The notes: a model not told the origin generated them from the letters alone. Shown: positions 17,235 to 26,916, counted from the first letter of the stretch. The stretch is DNA of 64,000 nt from Herbidospora yilanensis (GCF_001570565.1 NZ_BBXE01000044.1:1-64000); one strand, 5' to 3'. A program made the numbers and translations.

Positions 17235-19243
17235 GCCCCGTGGACCCTGACCTGCTCTCGATCGAGCACCTGTCGGTCGTCATCCGGCGTCCCGGCCGCG
17301 AGGTGGCCGCGCTCAGCGACGTCTCGCTGCGGGTCGGCCGGGGCGAGGTGGTCGGCCTGGTGGGGGAGAGCGGCGGCGGCAAGAGCATGGTCGCCCGCTC
17401 GATCGTCGGGCTGCTCCCGGGCGGGTCGCACGCCACCGGCGCGGTCCGCTTCGAGGGGGACGACGTGCTGCGCATGGACGACGACGCGCTGCGCCGCCAT
17501 CGGGGGCACGGCGCGGCCATCTGCTTCCAGAACCCGCGCGGCGCGCTGAGCCCGACCAGGACCGTGGGCCGCCAGCTCACCGACCGGCTGACCACCCACC
17601 AGCGGCTCACCGAGGCCGAGGCCAGGCGGGCCGCCGAGGAGCAGTTCGCGGCGGTCGGCATCCGCTCGCCGCGGCGGCGGCTGGGGGCCTACCCGCACGA
17701 GTTGTCGGGCGGCATGGCCCAGCGGGTGATGATCTCGCTGGCCACCGGCTGCGCCCCCGGCCTGCTCATCGCCGACGAGCCGACCACCGGCCTCGACGTG
17801 ACCCTGACCAGGGAGATCCTGCGCCGCTTCCGGCACGCCGCCGACACCGACGGCCGGGGCGTGCTGCTCATCTCGCACGACCTCGCCTCCATCGCCGACG
17901 TGTGCGACCGCGTCGTGGTGCTCTACGCGGGCACCGTGGTGGAGAGCGGCCCGGCCGCACGGGTGCTGGGGCGGCCCGCCCACCCGTACACGCGGGCGTT
18001 GTTGCGGTCGGTCCCCGACGTCGACGGGCGCGCGGTCGTCGCCACGCCCGGCGCGATGCCCCTGCTGAAGGCGGCCCCGCACGACTGCCCGTTCGCGCCG
18101 CGCTGCGCGCACGCCACCGCCGAGTGCACGGCGGAGCGGCCACCGGTCTCCCGGGTGCCGGGCGCCGCCGACGACTGGACGCTGGCCTGTTTCCACCCCC
18201 GTACCGACGAGCTGGCCTTCGCCGAACCCGCCGAGACCCCCGGGCGTGCGACGGCGGCGGAGCGGGCCGTGCTGGAGGTCGACGACGCCCACGTGGTCTA
18301 CCGCAGCCGGTTCGGCAAGGGCGGCCACGCCGCGCTGCGCGGGGTCAGCCTGCGGGTGGCGGCGGGCGAGACGCTCGGCGTGGTGGGGGAGAGCGGCTGC
18401 GGCAAGAGCACCCTCGCCAAGCTGCTGCTCGGACTGGTGTCTCCGGCGCGAGGCGACGTGCGGGTGGCCGGTTCGCGCATGTCGGACCTGCGTGGAGGTG
18501 AGCTGCGCCGGTTGCGCACCCGCGTCCAGATGGTGTTCCAGGATCCGATCGGGTCGCTCAGCCCGCGCCGCACCGTCGCCGACGCCATCGCCGAACCGCT
18601 CCGGGCGCTCGGCCTGCCGGCCGCGCGGCGGGCCGAGCGGGTCGAGGCCGTGGCCGACCGGCTGAAGATCGACCGCTCGATGCTGGCCCGCCGCCCCCAC
18701 GAACTGTCCGGCGGGCAGGCGCAGCGGGTCTGCGTCGCCCGCGCGCTCGCCGGCGAACCCGACGTGCTCGTCTTCGACGAACCCACCTCGGCGCTCGACG
18801 TCACGGTGCAGGCGCAGATCCTCGAAGTGATCGCCGACGTGGTGCGCGACCCGGCCCGGGGCTCGGTCTTCATCTCCCACGACCTGGCCACCGTGCGCGG
18901 CTTCGCCGACCGGGTGATCGTGCTCTACCTCGGCCGGATCGTCGAGGAGGGCCCGGTCGACGAGGTCTTCGGCAACCCCCGCCACCCCTACACCCGGGCG
19001 TTGTTGTCGAGCGCGCCCAGCCTCGGCGACGGCTTCTCCGGCCCGAAGGTGACGCTCACCGAGGACCTGGACGACACCGACGCCGCCGCGCCGGGCTGCC
19101 CGCTGGCCGCGCGCTGCCCGTTCGCGGACGACCGCTGCCGCACCGAGGAGCAGGAGCTCCGGCCCTACGGGAACACCCGGGCGGCCTGCCGGCGGGTGCC
19201 CGAGATCCCCGATCTGCTGAAAGGTAGTGACATCCGTGTCTGA
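17231..19243 (+). CDS. Fused DppD-DppF-type ABC ATPase (second system)
   Basis: The 670-residue protein carries two complete ABC domains in one chain. The first half has Walker A GESGGGKS, signature LSGGMAQR and Walker B LLIADEPTTGLD. The second half has GESGCGKST, LSGGQAQR and VLVFDEPTSALD. Each half ends with the oligopeptide-transporter cysteine extension (CPFAPRCAHA; CPLAARCPFA). A single chain replaces the two ATPases of the first system. The start is GTG 17231 or the in-frame GTG nine bases later. Confidence 0.95.
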   Translation: MSPVDPDLLSIEHLSVVIRRPGREVAALSDVSLRVGRGEVVGLVGESGGGKSMVARSIVGLLPGGSHATGAVRFEGDDVLRMDDDALRRHRGHGAAICFQNPRGALSPTRTVGRQLTDRLTTHQRLTEAEARRAAEEQFAAVGIRSPRRRLGAYPHELSGGMAQRVMISLATGCAPGLLIADEPTTGLDVTLTREILRRFRHAADTDGRGVLLISHDLASIADVCDRVVVLYAGTVVESGPAARVLGRPAHPYTRALLRSVPDVDGRAVVATPGAMPLLKAAPHDCPFAPRCAHATAECTAERPPVSRVPGAADDWTLACFHPRTDELAFAEPAETPGRATAAERAVLEVDDAHVVYRSRFGKGGHAALRGVSLRVAAGETLGVVGESGCGKSTLAKLLLGLVSPARGDVRVAGSRMSDLRGGELRRLRTRVQMVFQDPIGSLSPRRTVADAIAEPLRALGLPAARRAERVEAVADRLKIDRSMLARRPHELSGGQAQRVCVARALAGEPDVLVFDEPTSALDVTVQAQILEVIADVVRDPARGSVFISHDLATVRGFADRVIVLYLGRIVEEGPVDEVFGNPRHPYTRALLSSAPSLGDGFSGPKVTLTEDLDDTDAAAPGCPLAARCPFADDRCRTEEQELRPYGNTRAACRRVPEIPDLLKGSDIRV

Positions 19244-21278
19244 ACGCACCATCCGGCTGGCCGTCGACATCGGGGGCACCTTCGTCGACGCGATGGAGCT
19301 GGACTCGCGCACCAACCGGGTCAGGTTCCGCAAGGCCTCCACGACGCCGGCCCGGCCGTGGGAGGGCGTGCTCAACGCGATCGAGGCCCTGGGCACCGAC
19401 CTGTCCCGGGTGGAGCTGTTCATCCACGGCACCACCCTCGGCCTGAACGCCGTGCTGGAGCGCCGGGGCGGCCCGACCGGCATCATCACCAACGAGGGCT
19501 TCCGGGACGTCTTCCTCATCGGCCGCGGCAACGTGCCGCCCGACCACATGTACGACTTCCAGTACGAACGCCCCGAGAGCCTGGTCCGCCGCCGCCACAC
19601 GGCGGGCGTGAAGGGGCGGCTCGACTACCGGGGCCGCGTGGTGGAGGACCTCGACCCCGACAGCGTGCGCGCGGCGGCCCGCACCCTCGTCGAGGAGCAC
19701 GGCGTGCACGGCATCGCCGTCTGCTTCCTGCACTCCTACCTCGACCCGGCCCACGAGCGGGCCGCGGCGGCCATCATCCGCGAGGCGTACCCGCAGGTCA
19801 GCCTGTCGCTCTCCACCGACATCGTGCGCGAGTACCGCGAGTACGAACGCACCAGCACGACGGTGCTGGAGGCCTACATCCGGCCCATCTTCGAGAGCTA
19901 CGTCGACGAACTGGAGGCCGGGCTGGCCGCGCGGGGCTTCGGCGGCCGGTTCCTCATCATGCGCTCGGGCGGCGGCTCGATGACCTCCTCGGTGGCCAAG
20001 ACCTCGCCCACCCACACGGTGTTGTCCGGCCCGGCCGGCGGCATCGTCGGCGCCGCCTACCTGGCCGACGCGCTCAAGCGCGACTACCTGCTCACCTTCG
20101 ACATCGGCGGCACCTCCCTGGACGCCTGCGTCATCGAGCGCGGCTCGGCGGTGGCCGCCTACGAGGCCCAGCTCGAACACTTCCCGCTGCTCATCCCGAC
20201 GTACGACATCCGCACCATCGGCGCGGGCGGCGGCTCCATCGCCTGGCTCGACCGGGGCCTGCTCAAGGTCGGCCCGGAGAGCGCCGGAGCCGATCCGGGC
20301 CCGGTCTCCTACGGCCGGGGCGGCACCCGCCCCACGGTCACCGACGCCGCCGTCGTCCTCGGCTACGTCGACCCCGACCGGTTCCTCGGCGGCGAGATGG
20401 GCCTGCACGCCGGGGCCGCCCGCACCGCGCTGGAGGAGCAGATCGCCGGGCCGCTCGGGCTGCCCGTGGAGTCGGCCGCCGCCGGGGTGTTCGACGTGCT
20501 GCTGGCCAAGACGGTCGGCGCGGTCCGGCAGATCACGGTGGAGCGCGGCCACGACCCCCGGGTCTTCTCGCTGCTCGCCTTCGGCGGGGCCGGGCCGCTG
20601 CTGGCCCCGCTGCTGGCCAGGGAGATGGGCATCCGCGAGGTGGTCGTGCCGTTCGCGCCCTCGGGCTTCTCGGCCTGGGGCATGTTGTCGGCCGACATCG
20701 TCGGCGACTTCTCCCGGACCGTCATGGCCACCCTCGACGACATCGACCTCGCCGAACTCGACGAACGCTTCGGCGAGGTGGAGGCCGAGGCGGTGGCCTC
20801 GCTGAAGGAGCAGGGCGTGCCCGCCGACCTGGCGATCCTGGAGCGGCAGCTCGAACTGCGCTACCTGGGGCAGGAGCACACATTGACCGTCCCGGTCGGC
20901 CGTGAGCTCGACGCGGAGACCGTCCGGGTCACCTTCGAGGAGCTGCACCGCGCCCGCTACGGCCACGCCATGGACAACCGGCTCCAGATCCTCAACCTGC
21001 GGGTCCGCGGCATCGGCCGGGCCGACCGGCCGGAACTGGTGCGCCCGCCCCGCCGTGAGGGGGAGCTCGCGCCGAGACGCCGCCAGGCCTACGACTTCGG
21101 CGTCCGCGCGCTGACCTCCTTCGCGGTCTACGACCGGGCCGACCTCGCCCCCGGCGACGCCTTCGCCGGCCCCGCGCTGGTCGACGAGGGCACCTCCACC
21201 ACCGTGGTGCCCAGCGGCCAGCGGGTCGAGGTCGACGAATTCGGCCACCTGCTGGTGACCCTCGACGAGGAGGCGTGA
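19236..21278 (+). CDS. Hydantoinase/oxoprolinase family subunit A
   Basis: The protein of about 680 residues is of the HyuA/OplA N-terminal-plus-central type with an actin-like ATPase fold. It has the phosphate motif AVDIGGTFVDAM near the start, TLGLNAVLERRGGPTGIIT and LTFDIGGTSLDACVIERG in the middle, and FGGAGPLLAPLLAREMG later. The family uses ATP to drive hydrolysis or carboxylation of cyclic amides or ketones together with a B subunit. An in-frame GTG at 19227 is also possible; AAAGG spacing favours 19236. It directly precedes two B-subunit genes. Confidence 0.92.
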   Translation: MSERTIRLAVDIGGTFVDAMELDSRTNRVRFRKASTTPARPWEGVLNAIEALGTDLSRVELFIHGTTLGLNAVLERRGGPTGIITNEGFRDVFLIGRGNVPPDHMYDFQYERPESLVRRRHTAGVKGRLDYRGRVVEDLDPDSVRAAARTLVEEHGVHGIAVCFLHSYLDPAHERAAAAIIREAYPQVSLSLSTDIVREYREYERTSTTVLEAYIRPIFESYVDELEAGLAARGFGGRFLIMRSGGGSMTSSVAKTSPTHTVLSGPAGGIVGAAYLADALKRDYLLTFDIGGTSLDACVIERGSAVAAYEAQLEHFPLLIPTYDIRTIGAGGGSIAWLDRGLLKVGPESAGADPGPVSYGRGGTRPTVTDAAVVLGYVDPDRFLGGEMGLHAGAARTALEEQIAGPLGLPVESAAAGVFDVLLAKTVGAVRQITVERGHDPRVFSLLAFGGAGPLLAPLLAREMGIREVVVPFAPSGFSAWGMLSADIVGDFSRTVMATLDDIDLAELDERFGEVEAEAVASLKEQGVPADLAILERQLELRYLGQEHTLTVPVGRELDAETVRVTFEELHRARYGHAMDNRLQILNLRVRGIGRADRPELVRPPRREGELAPRRRQAYDFGVRALTSFAVYDRADLAPGDAFAGPALVDEGTSTTVVPSGQRVEVDEFGHLLVTLDEEA

Positions 21279-22942
21279 TGACGGAGCTCGACGGCGCGAC
21301 CGTGGAGGTCGTGCGCAGCTACCTGCTGTCGGCGGCCGAGGAGATGCGCGCCACGCTGGTGCGCACCTCGTTCAACCCGGTCATCTACGAGGTGCACGAC
21401 TTCGGGATGTCGATGTACGACGCCGACCTGCGCCTGATCGCCGAGGCCACCGGCCTGACCTTCTTCCTCGGGGCCAACGACTTCGCCCTGCGCAAGGGGG
21501 TGGAGTACGTCGGGCGCGAGAACCTGCACCCGGGCGACGTGGTGCTGATGAACTATCCGTACTGGAACTCCGCCCACGCCTACGACGCGACCCTGTTCGC
21601 GCCGGTCTTCGAGGGCGCCGACCTGGTGGGCTTCCTGTGCGTGCGGGCCCACTGGATGGACCTGGGGGCCAAGGACCCGGGCTACGTGCTCGACTCGACC
21701 GACATGCACCAGGAAGGCCTCATCTTCCCCGGCACGAAGGTCGTCTCCCGGGGCGAACCCGTCAGGGAGATCCACGAGCTGATCCGCTTCAACTCGCGCA
21801 TGCCGGGCGAGGTGCTCGGCGACCTGCACGCCCAGATCGCCGCCCTGCGCACGGGGGAACGCCGGTTCCTGGAGATCCTCGCCAAGTTCGGCCGCCCCAC
21901 CGTCGAGGCCGCCGTCGAGCGCATCATCGCCGACGGCGAGGCGCGCACCCGCGCGGCCCTGGCCGCCCTGCCACAGGGCTCGTGGACGGCGGTCGACTGG
22001 GTCGACGACGACGGCATCACCGACGACCCGGTGAAGATGCAGGTCACGGTCACGATCGACGACGGCGGATTCACCGTCGACTTCGCCGGTTCGGCCCCGG
22101 CGACGGCCGGGCCGATCAACATGCCCTACGGCGCGACCGAGGCGATCTGCAAGGTCGTGCTCAAGTCGCTCACCTCGGCCGACCAGCCCTCCAACGAGGG
22201 CATCGTCGCGCCGCTGATGGTGAAGGCCGAGCCGGGCACGTTGTTCCACGCCGTCTACCCGCAACCGACCTTCACCCTGTGGACCGGCATCGTCGCGGTG
22301 GAGCTGATCCTCAAGGCCCTGGCCCAGGGCATGCCCGACCGGCTGGCGGCCTCGTCCGGCGGTGACGTGCCCGGCTTCATGATGGTCGGCGTCCACCCCG
22401 ACACCGGGAAGTTGTTCGCGGTCAGCAACAACGACCCGGTCGGCTGGGGCGCGACCCCCCACCACGACGGCATGCACGCCGCCACGCACGTCTCCGGCAG
22501 CACCGGCCGCACCACCCCGATCGAGGTCCTGGAGGCCAAGACGGGCATGTTCTTCGAGCGGGTCGAGATCCGCACCGACTCGGGCGGCGCGGGGAGGCAC
22601 CGGGGCGGCGCGGGCCTGCGGCGGGACATCCGGTTCGTCACCGAGGGCGAGTTCCTGTCGGTGATCAAGAAGACCCGGTCCCGCCCCTGGGCCCTCGACG
22701 GCGGCCACGAGCCCGAGGCCAACCAGGTCATCGTGTTCCCCGGCACCGACCGGGAGGAACGGGTCAGCACCCGTCGCACCGCCGTCACGCCGGGCGACCG
22801 CGTCACCCTGCTCACCGCGGGCGGCGGCGGCCACGGCGACCCCCGCGACCGCGACCCGGCGGCCGTCCGCGACGACGTCGCCGAGGGCTACGTCTCCCCG
22901 CAGGCGGCCCGCGACCAGTACGGAGTGGACGTCGATGACTGA
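21278..22942 (+). CDS. Hydantoinase/oxoprolinase family subunit B, copy 1
   Basis: The 554-residue HyuB protein has TLVRTSFNPVIYEVHDFG near the start, NYPYWNSAHAYDATLFAPVF, AHWMDLGAKDPG, and the C-terminal SGGAGRHRGGAGLRRDI and TAGGGGHGDPRDRDP. It pairs with the A subunit. The ATG at 21278 has GAGGAGG four bases upstream and overlaps the hyuA stop. The next gene is a close paralogue. Confidence 0.92.
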   Translation: MTELDGATVEVVRSYLLSAAEEMRATLVRTSFNPVIYEVHDFGMSMYDADLRLIAEATGLTFFLGANDFALRKGVEYVGRENLHPGDVVLMNYPYWNSAHAYDATLFAPVFEGADLVGFLCVRAHWMDLGAKDPGYVLDSTDMHQEGLIFPGTKVVSRGEPVREIHELIRFNSRMPGEVLGDLHAQIAALRTGERRFLEILAKFGRPTVEAAVERIIADGEARTRAALAALPQGSWTAVDWVDDDGITDDPVKMQVTVTIDDGGFTVDFAGSAPATAGPINMPYGATEAICKVVLKSLTSADQPSNEGIVAPLMVKAEPGTLFHAVYPQPTFTLWTGIVAVELILKALAQGMPDRLAASSGGDVPGFMMVGVHPDTGKLFAVSNNDPVGWGATPHHDGMHAATHVSGSTGRTTPIEVLEAKTGMFFERVEIRTDSGGAGRHRGGAGLRRDIRFVTEGEFLSVIKKTRSRPWALDGGHEPEANQVIVFPGTDREERVSTRRTAVTPGDRVTLLTAGGGGHGDPRDRDPAAVRDDVAEGYVSPQAARDQYGVDVDD

Positions 22943-24590
22943 CGGCACCACCGTCGAGGTCGTGCGCAGCCACCTGGTCTCGGTGGCCGAGGAGATGCGG
23001 GCCACGCTGGTGCGCACCTCCTTCAACCCGGTCGTCTACGAGGTGCACGACTTCGGCATCTCGGTCTACGACCCCCGGCTGCGCCTGGTCGCCGAGTCGA
23101 CCGGCCTGAGCCGGTTCCTGGGCGCCAACGACTACTCCATCCGCAAGGGCGTGGAGTACGTCGGCGTCGAGAACCTGCACCCCGGCGACGTGGTCCTGCT
23201 GAACTATCCGTACTGGAACGCCGCCCACTCCTACGACGCGACCCTGTTCGCCCCGGTCTTCGACGACGAGCTGATCGGCTTCGTCTGCGTGCGCGCCCAC
23301 TGGATGGACCTGGGCGCGAAGGACCCGGGCTACGTGCTCGACTCGACCGACATGCACCAGGAAGGCGTCATCTTCCCCGGCACGAAGGTCGTCTCCCGGG
23401 GCGAGCCGGTGCACGAGATCCACGAGCTGATCCGCTTCAACTCGCGCATGCCCGATGAAGTGCTCGGCGACCTGCACGCCCAGATCGCCGCCCTGCGCAC
23501 CGGGGAGCGCCGCCTGGTCGAACTGAGCAGGCGGTACGGCCGCGACACCGTCGCCGAGGTGATCGACACCGTGATCGCGGTGGCCGAGGCGTCCACCGCC
23601 GACGCGCTCGCGGCGTTGCCGCAGGGGTCGTGGACGGCCGAGGACTGGCTCGACGACGACGGGATCACCGACGACCCCGTGAAGATGCGGGTCACCGTCA
23701 CCATCGCCGACGGGACCTGCGTCGTCGACTTCGCCGGTTCCTCGCCCGCCGTGGCCGGCCCGGTGAACCTGCCCCTCGGGGCGACCATCGCGACCGCGCG
23801 GGTCGCGTTCAAGGCGATCACCACGCCCGGCGAGGCGACCAACGCCGGGCACTTCACCGCCCTGACCGTCCGGGCCGAGCCCGGCACGCTCTTCCACGCC
23901 GTCTACCCGGCGGCGACCTTCACCCAGTGGACCGGCACGGTGGCGCTCGAACTCGTCTACAAGGCCCTCGCGCAGGGCATGCCGGATCGGCTGCCCGCCT
24001 CGTCCGGCGGTGACGTGCCGGGCTTCATGATGGTCGGCGTCCACCCCGACACCGGGAAGTTGTTCGCGGTCAGCAACAACGAGCCGGTCGGCTGGGGCGC
24101 GACCCCGCACCACGACGGCATCGGCCCGGCCAACCACCTGGCCCAGACCCAGGCCCGCATCACCCCGATCGAGGTCCTGGAGGCCAGGACCGGGATGTTC
24201 TTCGAGCGGCTGGAGATCCGCACCGACTCCGGCGGCGCGGGAAGGCACCGGGGCGGCCCCGGCCTCCGGCGGGACATCCGGTTCGTCTCCGGGGGCGAGT
24301 TCCTGTCGGTGATCAAGAAGACCCGGTCCCGCCCCTGGGCCCTCGACGGCGGCTGCGAACCCGAACCCAACCAGGTGATCGTCTTCCCCGGCACCGACCG
24401 CGAACACCGGGTCAGCACCCGTCGCACCGCCGTCGCGCCGGGCGACCGCGTCACTCTGCTCACGGCCGGCGGCGGCGGCCACGGCGACCCCCGCGACCGC
24501 GACCCGGCGGCCGTCCGCGACGACGTCGCCGAGGGCTACGTCTCCGCCGAGGCGGCCCGCTCCCGGTACGAAAGGAAGAACCCTTCATGA
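22935..24590 (+). CDS. Hydantoinase/oxoprolinase family subunit B, copy 2
   Basis: The 551-residue protein is colinear with copy 1 and highly similar along its whole length, including stretches of perfect DNA identity near the 3' ends. It starts eight bases inside the end of copy 1. Differences cluster in the middle (for example GPANHLAQTQAR versus HAATHVSGSTGR). It may form an alternative B subunit of different specificity or a hetero-oligomer with copy 1 and the A subunit. Confidence 0.92.
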   Translation: MTDGTTVEVVRSHLVSVAEEMRATLVRTSFNPVVYEVHDFGISVYDPRLRLVAESTGLSRFLGANDYSIRKGVEYVGVENLHPGDVVLLNYPYWNAAHSYDATLFAPVFDDELIGFVCVRAHWMDLGAKDPGYVLDSTDMHQEGVIFPGTKVVSRGEPVHEIHELIRFNSRMPDEVLGDLHAQIAALRTGERRLVELSRRYGRDTVAEVIDTVIAVAEASTADALAALPQGSWTAEDWLDDDGITDDPVKMRVTVTIADGTCVVDFAGSSPAVAGPVNLPLGATIATARVAFKAITTPGEATNAGHFTALTVRAEPGTLFHAVYPAATFTQWTGTVALELVYKALAQGMPDRLPASSGGDVPGFMMVGVHPDTGKLFAVSNNEPVGWGATPHHDGIGPANHLAQTQARITPIEVLEARTGMFFERLEIRTDSGGAGRHRGGPGLRRDIRFVSGGEFLSVIKKTRSRPWALDGGCEPEPNQVIVFPGTDREHRVSTRRTAVAPGDRVTLLTAGGGGHGDPRDRDPAAVRDDVAEGYVSAEAARSRYERKNPS

Positions 24591-25825
24591 ACTCGACCGT
24601 GCTGACCGGCTGCACGGTGGTCGACGCCCGCGTCCTCGACGGCGTCGGCCCCCTGCGCGACGCGGCGGTGTGGGTGCGCGGCGACCGCATCGCCGCCGTC
24701 GGCCCCGCCGACGAGGTCCTGGCCGAGGCCGGGCGAGACCACCGGCGCGTCGACCTGGGCGGCGCGTTCCTGACGCCCGGCCTGGCCAACATGCACACCC
24801 ACCTGTCCCTGTCGCTGCCCGGCCAGGGCGGCGACACGGTCAAGGGCCTGAGCCCGCACGACCTGGCCTTCTACATGGCCGACGGCGCCCGCCGCACCCT
24901 GCTCTGCGGGGTCACCACCGTGCGCTGCGTCGCCGAGAAGGACCACGCCGACTTCGCGCTGCGCCGCGCCATCGCCTCCGGCCGCGCGACCGGCCCGCGC
25001 GTCTTCACGGCGGGCCGCGCCCTGGTCTCCACCGGCGGCCACGGACACGAGGGCACCGACACCCTGGAGTGCGACGGCGCCGACGGTTTCCGCCAGGGGG
25101 TGCGCAGCCAGGTCAAGGCCGGCGCCGACCTGATCAAGGTGATGATCTCCGGCGGCATCGCCGGCGAGCACGAGGACATCGACACCCGCCAGCTCTTCAC
25201 CGACGAGCTGACCGCCGTCATCGAGACCGCGCACGCCTGGGGCCGCAAGGTCACCGCCCACGCGGGCCCCGCCCCGGTCATCGCCGAGGCGGTCGAACTC
25301 GGCCTCGACTGCGTCGAGCACGGCTACCAGCTCACCCCCGAGGTGGTCGGCGCGATGGCCGCCCGGGGCACCGCGCTGGTGCCGACCCTGCTGGTCACCC
25401 GCTGCAAGGCCTTCTTCGACGAACTCGGCGTCCCCGAGTGGATGCAGCAACGCTCACTGGGCGCGGGCCCCCGCCACCTGGAGAGCTACGCCCTGGCCCT
25501 GGAGGCGGGCGTGGAGGTGCTGCTCGGCAGCGACATGCCCCCGTTCTGGGACTTCGAGGGCACCAACGCCACCGTCCGCGAGCTGGAGCACATGTCGGAG
25601 GCCGGCCTCGGCCCCGCCCGCGCCCTCTACGCCGGCACCCTCGGCCCGATCCGCTGGCTCGGCGCGGACGCCGACCTCGGCACCGTCGAGACCGGCAAGT
25701 ACGCCGACCTCGTCGCCATGGACGCCGACCCGCTGGAGTCGGCGTCGGCGTTCCGGGGCGTGCGCTGGGTGATGTCCGGCGGCCGGGTCGTCCGCGACGA
25801 CCGGAACGGCCGGGCCGCCCTGTGA
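24587..25825 (+). CDS. Amidohydrolase family protein (dipeptidase/imidazolonepropionase-like)
   Basis: The 412-residue TIM-barrel metal hydrolase has the N-terminal metal motif NMHTHLSLSL, ADLIKVMISGGIAGEHEDID (metal-bridging Lys region), KVTAHAGP, CVEHGYQL and LLGSDMPPFWDFEG. This order matches the Xaa-Pro/Xaa-Arg dipeptidase branch of the superfamily. It overlaps hyuB2 by ATGA. A role in cleaving the amide product released by the Hyu proteins is inferred from the operon only. Confidence 0.88.
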   Translation: MNSTVLTGCTVVDARVLDGVGPLRDAAVWVRGDRIAAVGPADEVLAEAGRDHRRVDLGGAFLTPGLANMHTHLSLSLPGQGGDTVKGLSPHDLAFYMADGARRTLLCGVTTVRCVAEKDHADFALRRAIASGRATGPRVFTAGRALVSTGGHGHEGTDTLECDGADGFRQGVRSQVKAGADLIKVMISGGIAGEHEDIDTRQLFTDELTAVIETAHAWGRKVTAHAGPAPVIAEAVELGLDCVEHGYQLTPEVVGAMAARGTALVPTLLVTRCKAFFDELGVPEWMQQRSLGAGPRHLESYALALEAGVEVLLGSDMPPFWDFEGTNATVRELEHMSEAGLGPARALYAGTLGPIRWLGADADLGTVETGKYADLVAMDADPLESASAFRGVRWVMSGGRVVRDDRNGRAAL

Positions 25826-26244
25826 CCGCCTTCGACCTCACCCGCGGCACCTCCGCCGCCGACGTGGCGGCCGCCATCGACGACATGTACGACGCCTTCC
25901 TGGCCGGCGACCGCACCCGCTTCGACAGCCACCTCCACCCCGAGGTGACCACCTGGGAGACCCACCTGCCCGGCCCGCTGCGCACCCGGGCCGAGCTCGA
26001 CGCCTACCGCGCCCAGCGGGACGCCGCCGGGGCGCGGCCGTCGCTCGCCTCGCTGAGCGCCGCCGAGATGCGCGTCGACGTGTGGGGCGACACCGCCGTG
26101 GCCCGTTACGTGCTGGTCGCGGTCGCGCCGGGCGGGCAACCGGAGCACACCCGGGTCACCGACGTGCTGCGCCGTTCGGCGACGGGGGGCTGGGCGATCG
26201 TGCACCATCACGCGGAACTCGTCCGCGATGTTACGTGGGAGTGA
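25822..26244 (+). CDS. NTF2/SnoaL-like small protein
   Basis: The 140-residue protein has the NTF2-like alpha+beta layout: a helical start (IDDMYDAFLAGDRTRFDSHLHPEVTTW), LRTRAELDAYRAQRDA, then strands ending in GGWAIVHHHAELV. The GTG overlaps the amidohydrolase stop. A similar domain is embedded in the fusion protein at 10245, so both transporter operons encode one. The function is unknown. Confidence 0.8.
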   Translation: MTAFDLTRGTSAADVAAAIDDMYDAFLAGDRTRFDSHLHPEVTTWETHLPGPLRTRAELDAYRAQRDAAGARPSLASLSAAEMRVDVWGDTAVARYVLVAVAPGGQPEHTRVTDVLRRSATGGWAIVHHHAELVRDVTWE

Positions 26245-26256
26245 ACAGAGCCCTCG

Positions 26257-26871
26257 TCAGAACAGCCGGGGAGTGACCACGGACACCACCGTGGTCACTT
26301 CGTCGGTGTCGTTGTAGAGCCGGTGCGGCACGCTCGACCGCAGGTGCACACTGTCACCCGGCAGCAGCCGGTGTTCGACCCCGTCGACCTCGTAGAGCAA
26401 CTCGCCGTGCACGACGTAGGCGAACTCCTCCCCCCGGTGGCCGTAGGACTCCTCCCGCCGGCCGCCCGGCGCGATGTGCACCAGCATCGGCTCCAGCACC
26501 AGGTCAGGCCCCCGGTCGGAGAGCATGCGGTAGGTGGTCTGCCCCGAGACGTACTGGGTCGCGCCGTCGTCGCGGCGGGTCAGCGTGAAGTGGAGGGGCG
26601 CGGCGGCGGGCTCGGAGCGCGGCTCGGGCTCGTCGGCGCTGAAGAACTCGGGCACCGGCCGGTCGAGCGCCTTGGCGAGGCTGTTGAGCGCGGTCAGCCC
26701 GATGGAGGAGACACCCCGCTCGACCTGGGAGAGGAACCCGATCGACAACCCCGACTGGGCGGACAGCCCGCGCAGGGTCAGACCCCGCTCGGTGCGGAAC
26801 TGCCGCACCCGGGCGCCGACCAGCACCTGCTGGCCGTCGCCGTCGTCGGCACGCCGGTCACTCCTGGCCAC
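26257..26871 (-). CDS. XRE-family regulator with C-terminal cupin
   Basis: The 204-residue protein has an HTH_3 domain (about 20-75: RTERGLTLRGLSAQSGLSIGFLSQVERG) and a C-terminal cupin domain (GEEFAYVVHGELLYEVDGVEH). I chose the GTG at 26871 because GGGGAG lies six bases upstream. Longer in-frame starts would place a perfect inverted repeat (26902-26916) inside the gene. It is convergent with the second transporter operon and resembles the regulator at 4006 in layout. Confidence 0.9.
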   Translation of the reverse strand: MARSDRRADDGDGQQVLVGARVRQFRTERGLTLRGLSAQSGLSIGFLSQVERGVSSIGLTALNSLAKALDRPVPEFFSADEPEPRSEPAAAPLHFTLTRRDDGATQYVSGQTTYRMLSDRGPDLVLEPMLVHIAPGGRREESYGHRGEEFAYVVHGELLYEVDGVEHRLLPGDSVHLRSSVPHRLYNDTDEVTTVVSVVTPRLF

Positions 26872-26901
26872 CTGATCTCCCCATGACTCACGACGGATCT
26901 G

Positions 26902-26916
26902 TTCGATGGTATCGAA
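26902..26916. promoter_or_regulatory. Predicted operator of the cupin-XRE gene
   Basis: TTCGAT, spacer GGT, ATCGAA: a perfect 6-base inverted repeat 30 bases before the regulator start. It overlaps a possible leftward promoter (TTGCTG, then a GATACC-like -10 within the repeat), which suits autorepression. Confidence 0.5.

Noticed and set aside
19056-21248. Minus-strand open frame of about 730 codons opposite hyuA
   Set aside because: Same reason: low-complexity Gly/Val/Asp/Arg composition from the antisense strand of a real gene.
18001-24590. CRISPR-like or tandem repeat signal from repeated segments
   Set aside because: The repeats come from the duplicated hyuB genes and the two halves of the fused ATPase, not from an array of short spaced repeats.
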